Origin: Nocardioides silvaticus
GTDB lineage: Bacteria; Actinomycetota; Actinomycetes; Propionibacteriales; Nocardioidaceae
DNA: 64,000 nucleotides
NCBI RefSeq assembly: GCF_003160695.1
Contig: NZ_QGDD01000011.1
Span: forward strand, 89,365-153,364
Direction of reading: 5' to 3'
The translations under genes and the position numbers were made by a program. Positions 16,925 through 25,363 of the stretch are shown in pieces. Every line of letters starts with the position of its first letter. Position 1 is the first letter of the stretch. The notes beneath the pieces are model-generated. The model was given only the letters and a program-made list of their open reading frames with translations, was not told the DNA's origin and ran no database searches.

Positions 16925-18203
16925 CGCCGGAGGCACCGCACCGTCGCTCGCCGAGCAGCTCGCCGGCCTGCTCGTCGACGGGGCCACGTCGAAGGCGGGC
17001 GGCGCGCTCAGCGGGATCGTCGTCCTCGACGTCACCCGGGTCGTGGCCGGTCCGCTGTGCTCGATGATCCTCGCCGACCTCGGCGCTACGGTGATCAAGG
17101 TCGAGCACCCCGCCGATCCTGACTACACCCGGGCGTTCCCGCCGCAGCTGCACGCCGGCGACGGCACCTCGTTCAGCGCGTTCTTCGCCCAGTTCAACCG
17201 CGGCAAGCTCGCGATCACGCTCGACCTCGGCACCGACGACGGCAAGCAGGTGCTCCGTGACCTGGCCGCGCGCGCCGACGTGCTGGTCGAGAACTTCCGC
17301 GCGGGCACGATGGACAGGCTGGGCGTCGGCTACGACGCGCTGCGCGAGGTGAACCCGCGGCTCGTCTACACCGCCGTCTCGGGCTACGGGCAGACCGGCC
17401 CCTACCGGCGACGACCCGCCTTCGACAACAGCGCCCAGGCCACCGGCGGCCTCTGGTCGATGAACGGGGTCCCGGGGCAGCCGCCGATCCGGGTCGGGAC
17501 CATCATCGGCGACCTGGCCGCCACCTTCTACGCGACGATCGGCACGCTCGCCGCGCTGCGCCACGCCGAGCGGACCGGGCAGGGGCAGCTGGTCGACATC
17601 TCCCAGCAGGACTCGGTGCTCAGCCTCACCGAGAACGCCGTGGTCACCTACACCGTCGACGGGAAGGTCGCCGAGCCGCTCGGCAACCAGCACCCGTTCG
17701 TGCGGCCCTACGGGCTCTTCCCCTGCAAGGACGGGCACGTCTTCTTCGGCGGCTACACCGACAAGTTCTGGCGGTTGAGCTGCGAGCTGTTCGGCGAGCC
17801 GGAGCTCGCCGACGACCCCGAGATCGACACGATGGCCAAACGCTTCGACGAGGAGACCTACCGCCGGCGGGTGGAGCCGGTCGTGCAGGGCTGGTTCGAG
17901 CACCGCACCAAGGCCGAGCTCGAGTGGATCGCCGCCGACGTGGTGCCGCTCAGCGGCGTGAAGGACATCGCCGAGGTCGTCGAGGACCCGCAGATCGCGG
18001 CCCGGGACATGATCGTCGACGTCGACTACGGCGACTTCGGCCGGCTCAGCATGGTCGGTTCCCCGCTCAAGCTCAGCGAGACCCCGGCCGCCCCGGCGGC
18101 GCTGGCACCACCGCTCGGTGCGCACACCGCGGAGGTGCTCCGGCTGGTCTGCGGTGCCACAGCCGAGCGGATCGAGCAGCTCCGGGGCGACGGGACCATC
18201 TGA
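16917..18203 (+). CDS. CaiB/BaiF family III CoA-transferase
   Basis: This is a 428-residue family III acyl-CoA transferase. It begins with a GTG that overlaps mvaA by 8 bp. Visible family features are VLDVTRVVAGPLCSMILADLG near residue 40, VIKVEHP, LVENFRAGTMDRLG, and the catalytic Asp in RPAFDNSAQATGG near residue 165, followed by GQGQLVDISQQDSVL. The enzyme moves CoA between an acyl-CoA donor and a carboxylic acid. Next to a degradative HMG-CoA reductase and a hydratase, it may activate mevalonate or a related branched acid; that is inference. Confidence 0.92.
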   Translation: MADAGGTAPSLAEQLAGLLVDGATSKAGGALSGIVVLDVTRVVAGPLCSMILADLGATVIKVEHPADPDYTRAFPPQLHAGDGTSFSAFFAQFNRGKLAITLDLGTDDGKQVLRDLAARADVLVENFRAGTMDRLGVGYDALREVNPRLVYTAVSGYGQTGPYRRRPAFDNSAQATGGLWSMNGVPGQPPIRVGTIIGDLAATFYATIGTLAALRHAERTGQGQLVDISQQDSVLSLTENAVVTYTVDGKVAEPLGNQHPFVRPYGLFPCKDGHVFFGGYTDKFWRLSCELFGEPELADDPEIDTMAKRFDEETYRRRVEPVVQGWFEHRTKAELEWIAADVVPLSGVKDIAEVVEDPQIAARDMIVDVDYGDFGRLSMVGSPLKLSETPAAPAALAPPLGAHTAEVLRLVCGATAERIEQLRGDGTI

Positions 18204-18991
18204 TGGGCACGGTCTCCTACGAGGTCGCCGACGGGATCGCCCTGGTCACGATCGACCGCCCGGACAAGCTGAACGCCCTCACCCTGCCGATGTACGACGG
18301 GCTCGGGTGCGCCTTCGACCGCGCTCGTGACGACGACGGGGTGGGTGTGGTGGTCCTGACCGGTGCGGGCGACCGCGCCTTCTGCGTCGGCGCCGACCTG
18401 CACGAGTCGATCCCGGCGCTCGCCGACGGCCGTTTCGACATCTCGCACTGGGACGGCGCCCACCAGAAGCACAGCTCGCTCCACAAGCCGGTCGTTGCCG
18501 CGGTGAACGGGCTGTGCCTCGGGGGCGGCTTCGAGATCATGCTGTCCACCGACCTGCGCATCTGCAGCGAGCGCGCGCGCTTCGCCCTCCCCGAGGCGGG
18601 GGTCGGCGTCGTACCCGCCGGCGGCACCCTGGTCCGGCTCACTCGGCAGGTCGGCTACGCGCACGCGATGGAGCTGCTCCTGCTCGGCGACCAGGTCGAC
18701 GCGGCCGACGCGTTCCGGATCGGCCTGGTCAACCGGGTGGTGCCGCACGAGCAGGTGCTGGCCACGGCCCTCGACACCGCCCGCCGGCTGCTCACCCGCA
18801 GCGGGACCGCGCTCGAGGTGATCAAGGCGAGCGTCCGTCAGCTCGCCGACATGCCGGTCGAGGCGGCGTTCCACGCCGAGGCGCTCTACGGCCAGCAGGC
18901 GTTCGCCTCCGCCGACGCGAAGGAGGGCCTCGCGGCCTTCGCCGAGCGCAGGCCGCCCCGCTTCCCGACCCGCGCCGCGGTCGGTTCCTGA
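18203..18991 (+). CDS. Enoyl-CoA hydratase/isomerase family protein
   Basis: This is a 262-residue crotonase-fold protein. It has TIDRPDKLNALTLPMYDGL at residues 15-33, the oxyanion-hole segment GAGDRAFCVGADLHE, VAAVNGLCLGGGFEIMLSTD near residue 105 and FALPEAGVGVVPAGG near 130. One of the usual two catalytic acids (E in the LPEAGVGVVP region) is present. Substrate preference cannot be read from the sequence; methylglutaconyl-CoA hydration would fit the neighbours. The ATG shares one base with the CoA-transferase stop (TGATG). It is the last gene of the operon, before tRNA-Asp. Confidence 0.9.
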   Translation: MGTVSYEVADGIALVTIDRPDKLNALTLPMYDGLGCAFDRARDDDGVGVVVLTGAGDRAFCVGADLHESIPALADGRFDISHWDGAHQKHSSLHKPVVAAVNGLCLGGGFEIMLSTDLRICSERARFALPEAGVGVVPAGGTLVRLTRQVGYAHAMELLLLGDQVDAADAFRIGLVNRVVPHEQVLATALDTARRLLTRSGTALEVIKASVRQLADMPVEAAFHAEALYGQQAFASADAKEGLAAFAERRPPRFPTRAAVGS

Positions 18992-19064
18992 CCCGGCGCC
19001 CTCGATTGGGTGGCGTCGGCCACGATGGGTTAGAGTTCCCACCGCTTCACACGGAGCGACGCAA

Positions 19065-19138
19065 GGCCCCGTAGCGCAGTTGGTTAGCGCGCCGCCCTGT
19101 CACGGCGGAGGCCGCGGGTTCGAGTCCCGTCGGGGTCG
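19065..19138 (+). tRNA. tRNA-Asp (anticodon GTC)
   Basis: A full cloverleaf can be folded by eye. Acceptor GGCCCCG pairs with CGGGGTC (one G-T pair) with discriminator G. The anticodon stem is CCGCC/GGCGG with loop CTGTCAC (anticodon 19099-19101), and the T arm is GCGGG-TTCGAGT-CCCGT. CCA is not encoded. Confidence 0.95.
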
Positions 19139-19150
19139 CCCAGAGCGAAC

Positions 19151-19178
19151 GAAGCTCCTGCCGACAGGCAGGAGCTTC
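19151..19178. terminator. Hairpin terminator between tRNA-Asp and ndh
   Basis: There is a perfect 12-bp stem (GAAGCTCCTGCC / GGCAGGAGCTTC) with a GACA loop, 12 nt after the tRNA and 16 nt past the stop of the convergent ndh gene. There is only a short T stretch after it, so it probably serves both directions as a strong hairpin. Confidence 0.7.
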
Positions 19179-19194
19179 GCCCATTTCCAGGGGC

Positions 19195-20634
19195 TCAGAT
19201 GGTCGGCCCGGTGCTGACGGCCACCCCGCGCTGCTTCTCGTCGGTGAGCCGCGCCTCCTCGGCCGCCTGCTGCTCGAGCTCGGTCCGCACCCGGTTCCAC
19301 TCCTCCGGCGAGGATGCCAGCGCCCTGGTGCCGCCCTGGATCCGCTCGATCGCGCGGCGGGCGTAGACCTGCTGCTCGGTCACCGCGCGCTCGGCGCGGC
19401 CGCGGCCCAGGAAGCTCACCGCCCAGTGGCCGAGCGCGGTGACGCGGTTCTTGAACCCGGTCAGGTAGACCAGGTGCAGGGCGAGCCAGGCCAGCCAGGC
19501 GAGGAACCCCGACAGCCGGAACTTCTTGATCAGCACGACCGCGCTGAACCGCGAGATCGTCGCCATCGAGCCCTTGTCGAAGTACTTGAACGCCGGCATC
19601 GGGTCCTTGCCACCGAGGCGCCGGGTGATGGTCTTCGCGGAGTACTTTGCACCCTGGATCGCCACCTGGGCCACGCCGGGCAGGTTGTCGAGCGCCATCA
19701 TGTCGCCGATGACGAACACCTCGGGATAGCCGGGCAGCGTCAGGTCCGGGTTGACGGCGATCCGGCCGGCCCGGTCGAGCGGCGCCCCGGTCTGCTCCGA
19801 GAGCGTCTTGGTGAGCGCGTTGGCCTGCACGCCGGCGGCCCACACCTTGCAGGCGGACTCCACGCGCTGCGTCGTACCGTCCTTGAACTGGAGGGTGACC
19901 CCGCGCTCGTCGAGCTCGGTGACCATCGCGCCGAGCACCACCTCGACCCCGTGCTGCTCCAGCGACTTCTTGGCGACCTCGCCCAGCTTGGACCCGAACG
20001 GCGGCAGCACCTGCGGCGCCGCGTCGACGAGCAGCACCCGCGCCTCGCGGGTGTTGATCGCACGGAAGTCGCGCTGCAGCACCCGCTGCGAGAGCTCGGC
20101 GATCTGGCCGGCCATCTCGACGCCGGTGGGGCCGGCGCCGACTACGACGAACGTCAGCTGCCGGGTGATCTCCTCCTCGGTCTCGGCCAGCTCCGCGAGC
20201 TCGAACGCGCCGAAGATCCGGCCGCGCAGCTCGAGGGCGTCGTCGATGCTCTTCATGCCGGGCGCGAACTCGGCGAACTGGTCGTTGCCGAAGTACGACT
20301 GCCCGGCGCCGGCCGCGACGACGAGCGAGTCGTAGGCGGTCGTCGTCATCCGGCCGCCGATGTGGGAGCTGACGGTCTGCGCGGTGAGGTCGATCGCGTC
20401 GACGGTGCCGAGGATGACCCGCACGTTCTTCTGCCGGGCGAGGACCTCCCGGGTGGGCGGAGCGATCTCGCCCTGGGACAGGATCCCCGTCGCCACCTGG
20501 TAGAGCAGCGGCTGGAACAGGTGGTGGGTGGTGCGGGAGATGAGGGTGACGTCGACGTCGGCGCGCCGCAGCGCCTTCGCCGTGAACAGCCCGCCGAATC
20601 CCGAACCGATGACGACGACGTGGTGCCTGGCCAT
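19195..20634 (-). CDS. ndh: Type II NADH dehydrogenase (NDH-2), copy 1
   Basis: This is a 479-residue single-subunit NADH:quinone oxidoreductase. It has the N-terminal FAD motif GSGFGGLFTAKAL at residue 10, the HHLFQPLLYQVATG loop, the NADH-binding VVVGAGPTGVEMAG near residue 165, and GDMMALDNLPGVAQVAIQGAK in the second FAD-contact region near residue 300. An amphipathic, membrane-binding C-terminal part follows, with FLAWLAWLALHLVYLTGFKNR. It transfers electrons from NADH to menaquinone without proton pumping. The ATG at 20634 has GGAAGGA before it; a longer open frame overlaps the divergent zincin gene and is rejected. A close paralogue lies at 23116-24621. Confidence 0.95.
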   Translation of the reverse strand: MARHHVVVIGSGFGGLFTAKALRRADVDVTLISRTTHHLFQPLLYQVATGILSQGEIAPPTREVLARQKNVRVILGTVDAIDLTAQTVSSHIGGRMTTTAYDSLVVAAGAGQSYFGNDQFAEFAPGMKSIDDALELRGRIFGAFELAELAETEEEITRQLTFVVVGAGPTGVEMAGQIAELSQRVLQRDFRAINTREARVLLVDAAPQVLPPFGSKLGEVAKKSLEQHGVEVVLGAMVTELDERGVTLQFKDGTTQRVESACKVWAAGVQANALTKTLSEQTGAPLDRAGRIAVNPDLTLPGYPEVFVIGDMMALDNLPGVAQVAIQGAKYSAKTITRRLGGKDPMPAFKYFDKGSMATISRFSAVVLIKKFRLSGFLAWLAWLALHLVYLTGFKNRVTALGHWAVSFLGRGRAERAVTEQQVYARRAIERIQGGTRALASSPEEWNRVRTELEQQAAEEARLTDEKQRGVAVSTGPTI

Positions 20635-20700
20635 GAGAGTCCTTCCACCGAGGTGCCCTGAGGGCAGTCTGTCAGGATCGGACGCGAGGAGGGGTGCCCG

Positions 20701-21057
20701 ATGCCCGTGCAGATGAGCCCGGAGGAGTTCGACGCCATCGTCGACGCGGCCCTGGACGAGATCCCCGACGAGCTCGCCGGCCTGGTGCGCAACGTCGTGG
20801 TGCTCGTCGAGGAGGAGCCGCCCGACGACCAGCCCGACGACCTGCTCGGCCTCTACGACGGCGTCGCCCTCACCGAGCGCGACAGCTCGATCCTCCCCCT
20901 GGGCCCGGACCGGATCTTCCTCTTCCGCGGCCCCCTGCTCGACATGTGCGACGACGAGGAGGACCTCGCCGAGGAGATCCGGATCACCGTCGTCCACGAG
21001 GTCGCCCACCACTTCGGCATCGACGACGAGCGGTTGCACCAGCTCGGCTACGCCTGA
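20701..21057 (+). CDS. Metallopeptidase family protein (zincin, PF06262 type)
   Basis: This is a 118-residue minimal zincin. The zinc-binding HExxH lies in VVHEVAHHFGIDDERL near residue 97, with the third ligand region following, and the preceding acidic segment LDMCDDEEDLAEEIRITVVHE is typical of the family. There is no signal peptide, so it is cytoplasmic. The role of this widespread actinobacterial family is not known. The gene starts 66 bp from the divergent ndh with GAGGAGGGG as ribosome site. Its stop is followed by a 63-nt stem-loop repeat. Confidence 0.9.
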   Translation: MPVQMSPEEFDAIVDAALDEIPDELAGLVRNVVVLVEEEPPDDQPDDLLGLYDGVALTERDSSILPLGPDRIFLFRGPLLDMCDDEEDLAEEIRITVVHEVAHHFGIDDERLHQLGYA

Positions 21058-21081
21058 CGGGGGTGGGGGAGTCGGGAGGGA

Positions 21082-21144
21082 GATAGTCCCTGACGAAAAG
21101 CACCCGAAACACGCGGATCGAGGTGCCTTTCGTCAGGGACTATC
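21082..21144. repeat. 63-nt dispersed stem-loop repeat, copy 1
   Basis: The arms are 23 nt each (21082-21104 and 21122-21144, starting GATAGTCCCTGACG) with one mismatch, and the spacer is 17 nt. It lies between convergent genes, and the right arm supplies the TAG stop and last bases of the crcB gene on the minus strand. Copies 2 and 3 are at 33579-33641 and 34747-34809, with identical total length and spacer length but unrelated spacer sequence. Confidence 0.93.
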
Positions 21145-21472
21145 GCCCCGCCGCCACGAACCCGAGCGTGGTCGCGGCGAGACCGAGCCCGAGGGTGAGG
21201 ACGGCGTACGTCGTGCCGGGGCGCAGACCGAGGTCGCGGGTCTGCACCGCGAACGAGGAGTACGTCGACATCCCGCCGCAGAACCCGACGCCGACCAGGG
21301 CGAGGGCGTTGCCGTCGAGCGACCAGCCGACGCAGAGGCCCAGCAGCAGGGAGGCCGCGACGTTGGCCGCGAGGACGCCCCAGGGCAGCGCACCGTCGTA
21401 CCGCCGCCCGAGCGCGAAGCGCAGCGGGGCGCCCACGGCCGCGCCGGCGGCGACGCACAGCGTGGCGATCAC
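21140..21472 (-). CDS. crcB: Fluoride channel subunit CrcB/Fluc
   Basis: This is a 110-residue, four-helix Fluc protein. It contains GAPLRFALGRR near residue 15, GVLAANVAASLLLG, and GFCGGMSTYSSFAVQTR near residue 65, which is the conserved G-x-x-G-[GS]-x-T-T/S-F-S-like central motif. Fluc channels export fluoride passively. Its start overlaps the end of the second crcB gene by 4 bp, so the two probably make a heterodimer, as in other Gram-positive bacteria. The stop codon and last bases fall inside a dispersed stem-loop repeat, so the repeat has shaped the C-terminus. Confidence 0.93.
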   Translation of the reverse strand: MIATLCVAAGAAVGAPLRFALGRRYDGALPWGVLAANVAASLLLGLCVGWSLDGNALALVGVGFCGGMSTYSSFAVQTRDLGLRPGTTYAVLTLGLGLAATTLGFVAAGR

Positions 21473-21864
21473 CGCTCCTCGTCCCGGGGCAGCGGGGGAG
21501 CGAACCGACCGACGAGGAGAACCGCGAGCAGGCAGGCGCCCAGCGTGCCGAGGAGGTACGACGCCGCGAGGGCCGCGTCGCCGTCGGCGAGCAGCGCGCG
21601 TCCCTGCTCGCTGGTGGCCGAGAAGGTGGTGAACCCGCCGAGCAGACCGGGTCCGAGGGCGGCCGCCCAGGTCTCCGACCGCCGGGCGAGCGGGATCAGT
21701 CCCAAGCCGGCGAGGAGGGCGCAGCCGACGACGTTGACGCCGAAGGTGGTCCAGGGAAACCCGGCCCCGTCGGGAGCTACCTCGCCGGCCAGGTGGCGGA
21801 GCACGGCGCCGACGGCGCCGCCCGCGGCCACCGCGACGAGCAGTCGCGGGGCCCCTTCGGTCAC
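21469..21864 (-). CDS. crcB: Fluoride channel subunit CrcB/Fluc
   Basis: This is the partner Fluc subunit, 131 residues with four membrane segments. It shows GAVGAVLRHLAGE, FGVNVVGCALLAGL and GLLGGFTTFSATSEQGRAL (central motif with the conserved Phe/Thr of the fluoride pore), and a short charged tail. The GTG start lies in GTGA, overlapping the stop of the upstream anti-sigma-type ATPase. No fluoride riboswitch is seen before the operon. Confidence 0.92.
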   Translation of the reverse strand: MTEGAPRLLVAVAAGGAVGAVLRHLAGEVAPDGAGFPWTTFGVNVVGCALLAGLGLIPLARRSETWAAALGPGLLGGFTTFSATSEQGRALLADGDAALAASYLLGTLGACLLAVLLVGRFAPPLPRDEER

Positions 21865-22892
21865 GACCTGATCGTAGGACCGGTGCTGGAGCTGCCCGAC
21901 CAGGGCTGCGGCGCGGCGCCCGCGGCCTGCCGGCGGAACTCGCTGAGGAACCAGATCTGGAAGGCCCGCTGCTCGGGGGTGCGCGGTGCGGTCAGCAGGC
22001 GCTCCTCGCGGCTGAACTCGTCGGCGGCGTCGAGCAGGTCGATCAGGTCGCCGATCTGGCGGGCGACCGGCGGGGGCATCCGCAGCCGGAGGTCGATCGT
22101 CTCGCGGCCGGCCTCGAGGGCCTCGTCCACCTGTTCCCGCCCCATGTTGCTGCGCAGCGGTCGCTCGAGGGCGTTGAAGTGGTCGGAGAGCACCGAGGCC
22201 AGCGGGTAGTCGTCGCGGTGCGCCAGCGCGAGCAGCCGGATCTCGCGGCGCAGGTCGCGGTGGTGGCGTTGAAAGCGGGCGAACGCCTCGACCGGCACGC
22301 CCATGATCTGGATCGCGACCTCGCCCATCCGGGTGCGCGGCTCACCGGTCTCGGGGGGTGCCATCAGCTGGAAGTCGGGCCCGGCGCCCTCGCTGAACTC
22401 ACTGGCGGGCTCGAACCAGACCGTCTTGCCGTCCTCCTCGACGATCGCGCCCCAGGCCAGGGACGCCCGGGCGACGATGTCGAGCCCGCGGCCGAACCCG
22501 CTCAGCTCGGAGAGGTCGAGGTCCTCCAGGGCGCCGCTGTCGAAGGCGTCGAGGTCGAAGGCGTCGAGGTCGATGCCGCCGCCCCGCGAGCCGGGCTGCG
22601 GCGGCGTCACCGACGCGTCGCTGACCTCGATCCGCGGGTGCTCGTCGGTGCCGCGCAGCTGCAGCCGGATCGGCGGCTCGGCGTGGAGCACGGCGTTCGT
22701 CACCAGCTCGGACACGCCCAGCTCGGCGCACTCCACCAGGTCGGGGCGGTCGATGGCCTGGCAGGTTCGAACCGCCCACCGACGTGCTTCCTGCACGCTC
22801 TGGGGACCGGTGGTCAGGGTCAGGACCTGCCGGTGCGGCAACGTGGAACCCCTTCCTCTGGTCCGGCGCCCGAGCGATTGGAGGATCGGCAT
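21861..22892 (-). CDS. Anti-sigma-factor-type ATP-binding protein with C-terminal extension
   Basis: This is a protein of about 343 residues with a GHKL/HATPase_c_2 domain of the RsbW/SpoIIAB type at its N-terminus. The N-box lies in ECAELGVSELVTNAVLHAEP (about residues 56-75), a G-box-like VSDASVTPP follows, then GFGRGLDIVARASLAWG near 130. The remaining 180 residues form an all-helical region of unknown function. A DLDAFDLDAF duplication interrupts the kinase loop near residue 108. Such proteins control sigma factors or act as regulatory kinases. The ATG at 22892 is the only ATG before the domain, though a GTG/TTG start nearer residue 17 is possible. It overlaps crcB. Confidence 0.8.
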   Translation of the reverse strand: MPILQSLGRRTRGRGSTLPHRQVLTLTTGPQSVQEARRWAVRTCQAIDRPDLVECAELGVSELVTNAVLHAEPPIRLQLRGTDEHPRIEVSDASVTPPQPGSRGGGIDLDAFDLDAFDSGALEDLDLSELSGFGRGLDIVARASLAWGAIVEEDGKTVWFEPASEFSEGAGPDFQLMAPPETGEPRTRMGEVAIQIMGVPVEAFARFQRHHRDLRREIRLLALAHRDDYPLASVLSDHFNALERPLRSNMGREQVDEALEAGRETIDLRLRMPPPVARQIGDLIDLLDAADEFSREERLLTAPRTPEQRAFQIWFLSEFRRQAAGAAPQPWSGSSSTGPTIRS

Positions 22893-23115
22893 GTGGGGGA
22901 CCGACCCGCGAATCCAGGGTCACGTACCCCGGTCTGCCACCCGTCAAACATTCAATCGCAGAAGATTCTGCTGGGTCTCGGACCCGAAATCAGGGATCTC
23001 CGGGTCTCCGCGTCCTGTGACCGAGCAGACAGCCCGGAACGGGGTCGCGCTTTTGGGTGCGGCCCCTGCGCGGCGGGAAAATGGGTACACACCGGTAAAG
23101 ACCAGGAGGCTCCCC

Positions 23116-24621
23116 ATGACCGACGCGTCGTCGACACCGGACCGCGCGCTCGTCCCGCGCTCGGACCGGCACCAGGTCGTGGTCATCGGCTCCGGCTTCG
23201 GCGGGCTCTTCGGCACCAAGGCCCTCAAGGGTGCCGACGTCGACGTCACGATGATCGCGAAGACCAGCCACCACCTGTTCCAGCCGCTGCTGTACCAGGT
23301 CGCCACGGGCATCCTCTCCGAGGGAGAGATCGCCCCACCGACCCGCGAGGTGCTGGCCCGGCAGAAGAACGCGCAGGTGCTGCTCGGCGAGGTCACCGGC
23401 ATCGACCTCGAGGCCCGCACGGTCACCTCGCACGTCCTCGGCCGCGAGCTGACGACGCCGTACGACTCCCTGATCGTCGCCGCGGGCGCCGGCCAGTCCT
23501 ACTTCGGCAACGACCAGTTCGCCGAGTTCGCCCCCGGCATGAAGAGCATCGACGACGCGCTCGAGCTGCGCGGCCGGATCTTCGGCGCGTTCGAGATGGC
23601 CGAGCTCGGCGCCTCGCGCGGCGAGAACGTCGACCACCTGCTCACCTTCGTCGTCGTCGGCGCCGGCCCCACGGGGGTGGAGATGGCCGGCCAGATCGCC
23701 GAGCTCGCCCACCGCACGCTGACCCGCGACTTCCGCGCGATCAGCAGCCACCACGCCCGCGTCCTCCTCGTCGACGCCGCCCCGCAGGTGCTGCCGCCGT
23801 TCGGGGCCCGGCTCGGCACGTGGACCAAGAAGAAGCTCGAGGACCTCGGGGTCGAGGTCATGCTGGGCGCGCTCGTCTCCGACGTCGACGAGCGCGGTCT
23901 CGTGGTCAAGCACAAGGACGGCCGCGAGGAGCGGATCGACGCGGTCACCAAGGTGTGGGCCGCGGGCGTCCAGGCCAGCCCGCTCGGCAAGCAGCTCTCG
24001 GAGCAGACCGGCGCACCCCTGGACCGCGCCGGCCGGATCGCCGTCAACCCCGACCTGACGCTGCCCGGCTACCCGGAGGTCTTCGTCGTCGGCGACATGA
24101 TCTCCCTCGACAACCTTCCGGGCGTCGCCCAGGTCGCGATCCAGGGCGCGAAGTACGCCGCCAAGGAGATCGACGGCCGGCTGCACGGCAAGGCCCCGCA
24201 GCGGCCCTTCAAGTACTTCGACAAGGGCTCGATGGCGATCGTGAGCCGGTTCCGTGCCGTCGCCGTCGTCGGCAAGCTGCGGCTCACCGGGTTCATCGCC
24301 TGGCTGATGTGGCTGGCGGTCCACCTCTTCTACATCACCGGGTTCAAGAGCCGGGTCACGGCGGTCCTGCACTGGCTGGTCTCGTTCCTCGGCCGGGGTC
24401 GCTCCGAGCGCACCGCGACCGAGCAGCAGATCTTCGCCCGGATCGCCCTCAAGCGGCTCGACCGTGGCGCGTCCGACCTGGTCTCCGCGCCGGGTGAGTA
24501 CGACGCCGAGGCCGAGCGGGTACGACGCGAGGAGCTCGAGCGCCAGGCACTCGAGGAGGTCCGGCTCACCGACGAGCAGGCGCGCGGCGTGAAGTCCACC
24601 CCGGTCGGCTCCTCGGTCTGA
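23116..24621 (+). CDS. ndh: Type II NADH dehydrogenase (NDH-2), copy 2
   Basis: This 501-residue paralogue of the NDH-2 at 19195-20634 shares the same order of motifs: GSGFGGLFGTKAL, HHLFQPLLYQVATG, VVVGAGPTGVEMAGQIAEL, GDMISLDNLPGVAQVAIQGAK and the C-terminal membrane-attaching region with FIAWLMWLAVHLFYITGFK. It differs by a longer N-terminus (about 15 residues) and scattered substitutions, so it is an older duplication. CAGGAGGC lies 7-14 nt before the ATG. It is preceded by a 223-bp spacer shared with the divergent anti-sigma-type gene, whereas copy 1 shares a 66-bp spacer with a zincin, so the two copies are regulated separately. Confidence 0.95.
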   Translation: MTDASSTPDRALVPRSDRHQVVVIGSGFGGLFGTKALKGADVDVTMIAKTSHHLFQPLLYQVATGILSEGEIAPPTREVLARQKNAQVLLGEVTGIDLEARTVTSHVLGRELTTPYDSLIVAAGAGQSYFGNDQFAEFAPGMKSIDDALELRGRIFGAFEMAELGASRGENVDHLLTFVVVGAGPTGVEMAGQIAELAHRTLTRDFRAISSHHARVLLVDAAPQVLPPFGARLGTWTKKKLEDLGVEVMLGALVSDVDERGLVVKHKDGREERIDAVTKVWAAGVQASPLGKQLSEQTGAPLDRAGRIAVNPDLTLPGYPEVFVVGDMISLDNLPGVAQVAIQGAKYAAKEIDGRLHGKAPQRPFKYFDKGSMAIVSRFRAVAVVGKLRLTGFIAWLMWLAVHLFYITGFKSRVTAVLHWLVSFLGRGRSERTATEQQIFARIALKRLDRGASDLVSAPGEYDAEAERVRREELERQALEEVRLTDEQARGVKSTPVGSSV

Positions 24622-24672
24622 CGTCGCCTCCTCGAGCTGTTCGAGCTGCGCGAGCTGGTCGAGCTGCGCGCG

Positions 24673-25356
24673 CTACTCGAGCTCGAAGCTGGCCTCGGTC
24701 GCCTCCGCGGCCGCGCGGAACCGGTCGAGGTCGCGCGCCCACCTGGGCAGGATGAAGACGCCCTCGGCCTCGGCCGTCACGTCGCCCTCGGCGTCGATCA
24801 GCCGACCCTTGCCCCAGGTCTTGATGCCCTCACGGCGGTCGACCCAGGCCTCGCAGCGCAGGTCGCCCAGCTTCGTGCCCTTGCGGTAGACGATCGTCAG
24901 CGTGCCGGTCATCCCGGGCCGGCCGCTGGTGCTGACGGCGTGGCCGAGCACCTGGTCGAGCATCAGCGAGATCACCCCGCCGTGCACGAGCCCGGGCGGC
25001 CCCTCGTAGGCGGCCCCGAGCCGGAAGTCGCTCCACGCCCGGCCGTTGCCGTCGGTGTGGATGGCGAGCGGCGGGGCGATCGGGTTGCGCAGGCCCATCA
25101 CGGCGTTGCCCCAGTTGCGGCCGCGCTTGCCGTCGGCGCGGAACCGCACGCCGTACGACCCGTCGAGCTGCTTCTTGCGCAGCCGTTCGACGAGAGCCTC
25201 GACCTCGGCCTGGGCGGCGCGGATCTCCTCGGGGTCGACCTCGGTCCGGATCGTGACGTCGACCAGCTCCCGCACGGCGTCGGTGAACGGCCCGAAGACC
25301 GCCGCCTCGGCCGCGATCTCCTCGTCGGTCGCTTCCTCCATCTGGAACCGGGTCAT
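24673..25356 (-). CDS. Hotdog-fold thioesterase (PaaI/YdiI-like)
   Basis: This is a 227-residue hotdog-fold protein. A helical N-terminal part of about 90 residues precedes the thioesterase domain, in which GPPGLVHGGVISLMLDQVLGH (about residues 128-147) holds the HGG catalytic-region motif, followed by GTLTIVYRKGTKLGD. The enzyme should hydrolyse an acyl-CoA. The ATG at 25356 is chosen because TAGTGT sits 7 nt upstream, a leaderless arrangement; an upstream GTG would lie inside that promoter. A KstR-like operator overlaps the -10, which suggests a link with sterol or long acyl-CoA metabolism. Confidence 0.85.
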   Translation of the reverse strand: MTRFQMEEATDEEIAAEAAVFGPFTDAVRELVDVTIRTEVDPEEIRAAQAEVEALVERLRKKQLDGSYGVRFRADGKRGRNWGNAVMGLRNPIAPPLAIHTDGNGRAWSDFRLGAAYEGPPGLVHGGVISLMLDQVLGHAVSTSGRPGMTGTLTIVYRKGTKLGDLRCEAWVDRREGIKTWGKGRLIDAEGDVTAEAEGVFILPRWARDLDRFRAAAEATEASFELE

Positions 25357-25363
25357 GGCCGCC

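Noticed and set aside
22893..23115. A fluoride riboswitch before the crcB operon.
   Set aside because: crcB genes overlap the upstream ATPase gene and no crcB-motif pseudoknot sequence could be seen in the 223-bp spacer.
19195..24621. The two NDH-2 genes as an assembly duplication.
   Set aside because: They differ throughout at the protein level, are on opposite strands and have different neighbours, so they are real paralogues.
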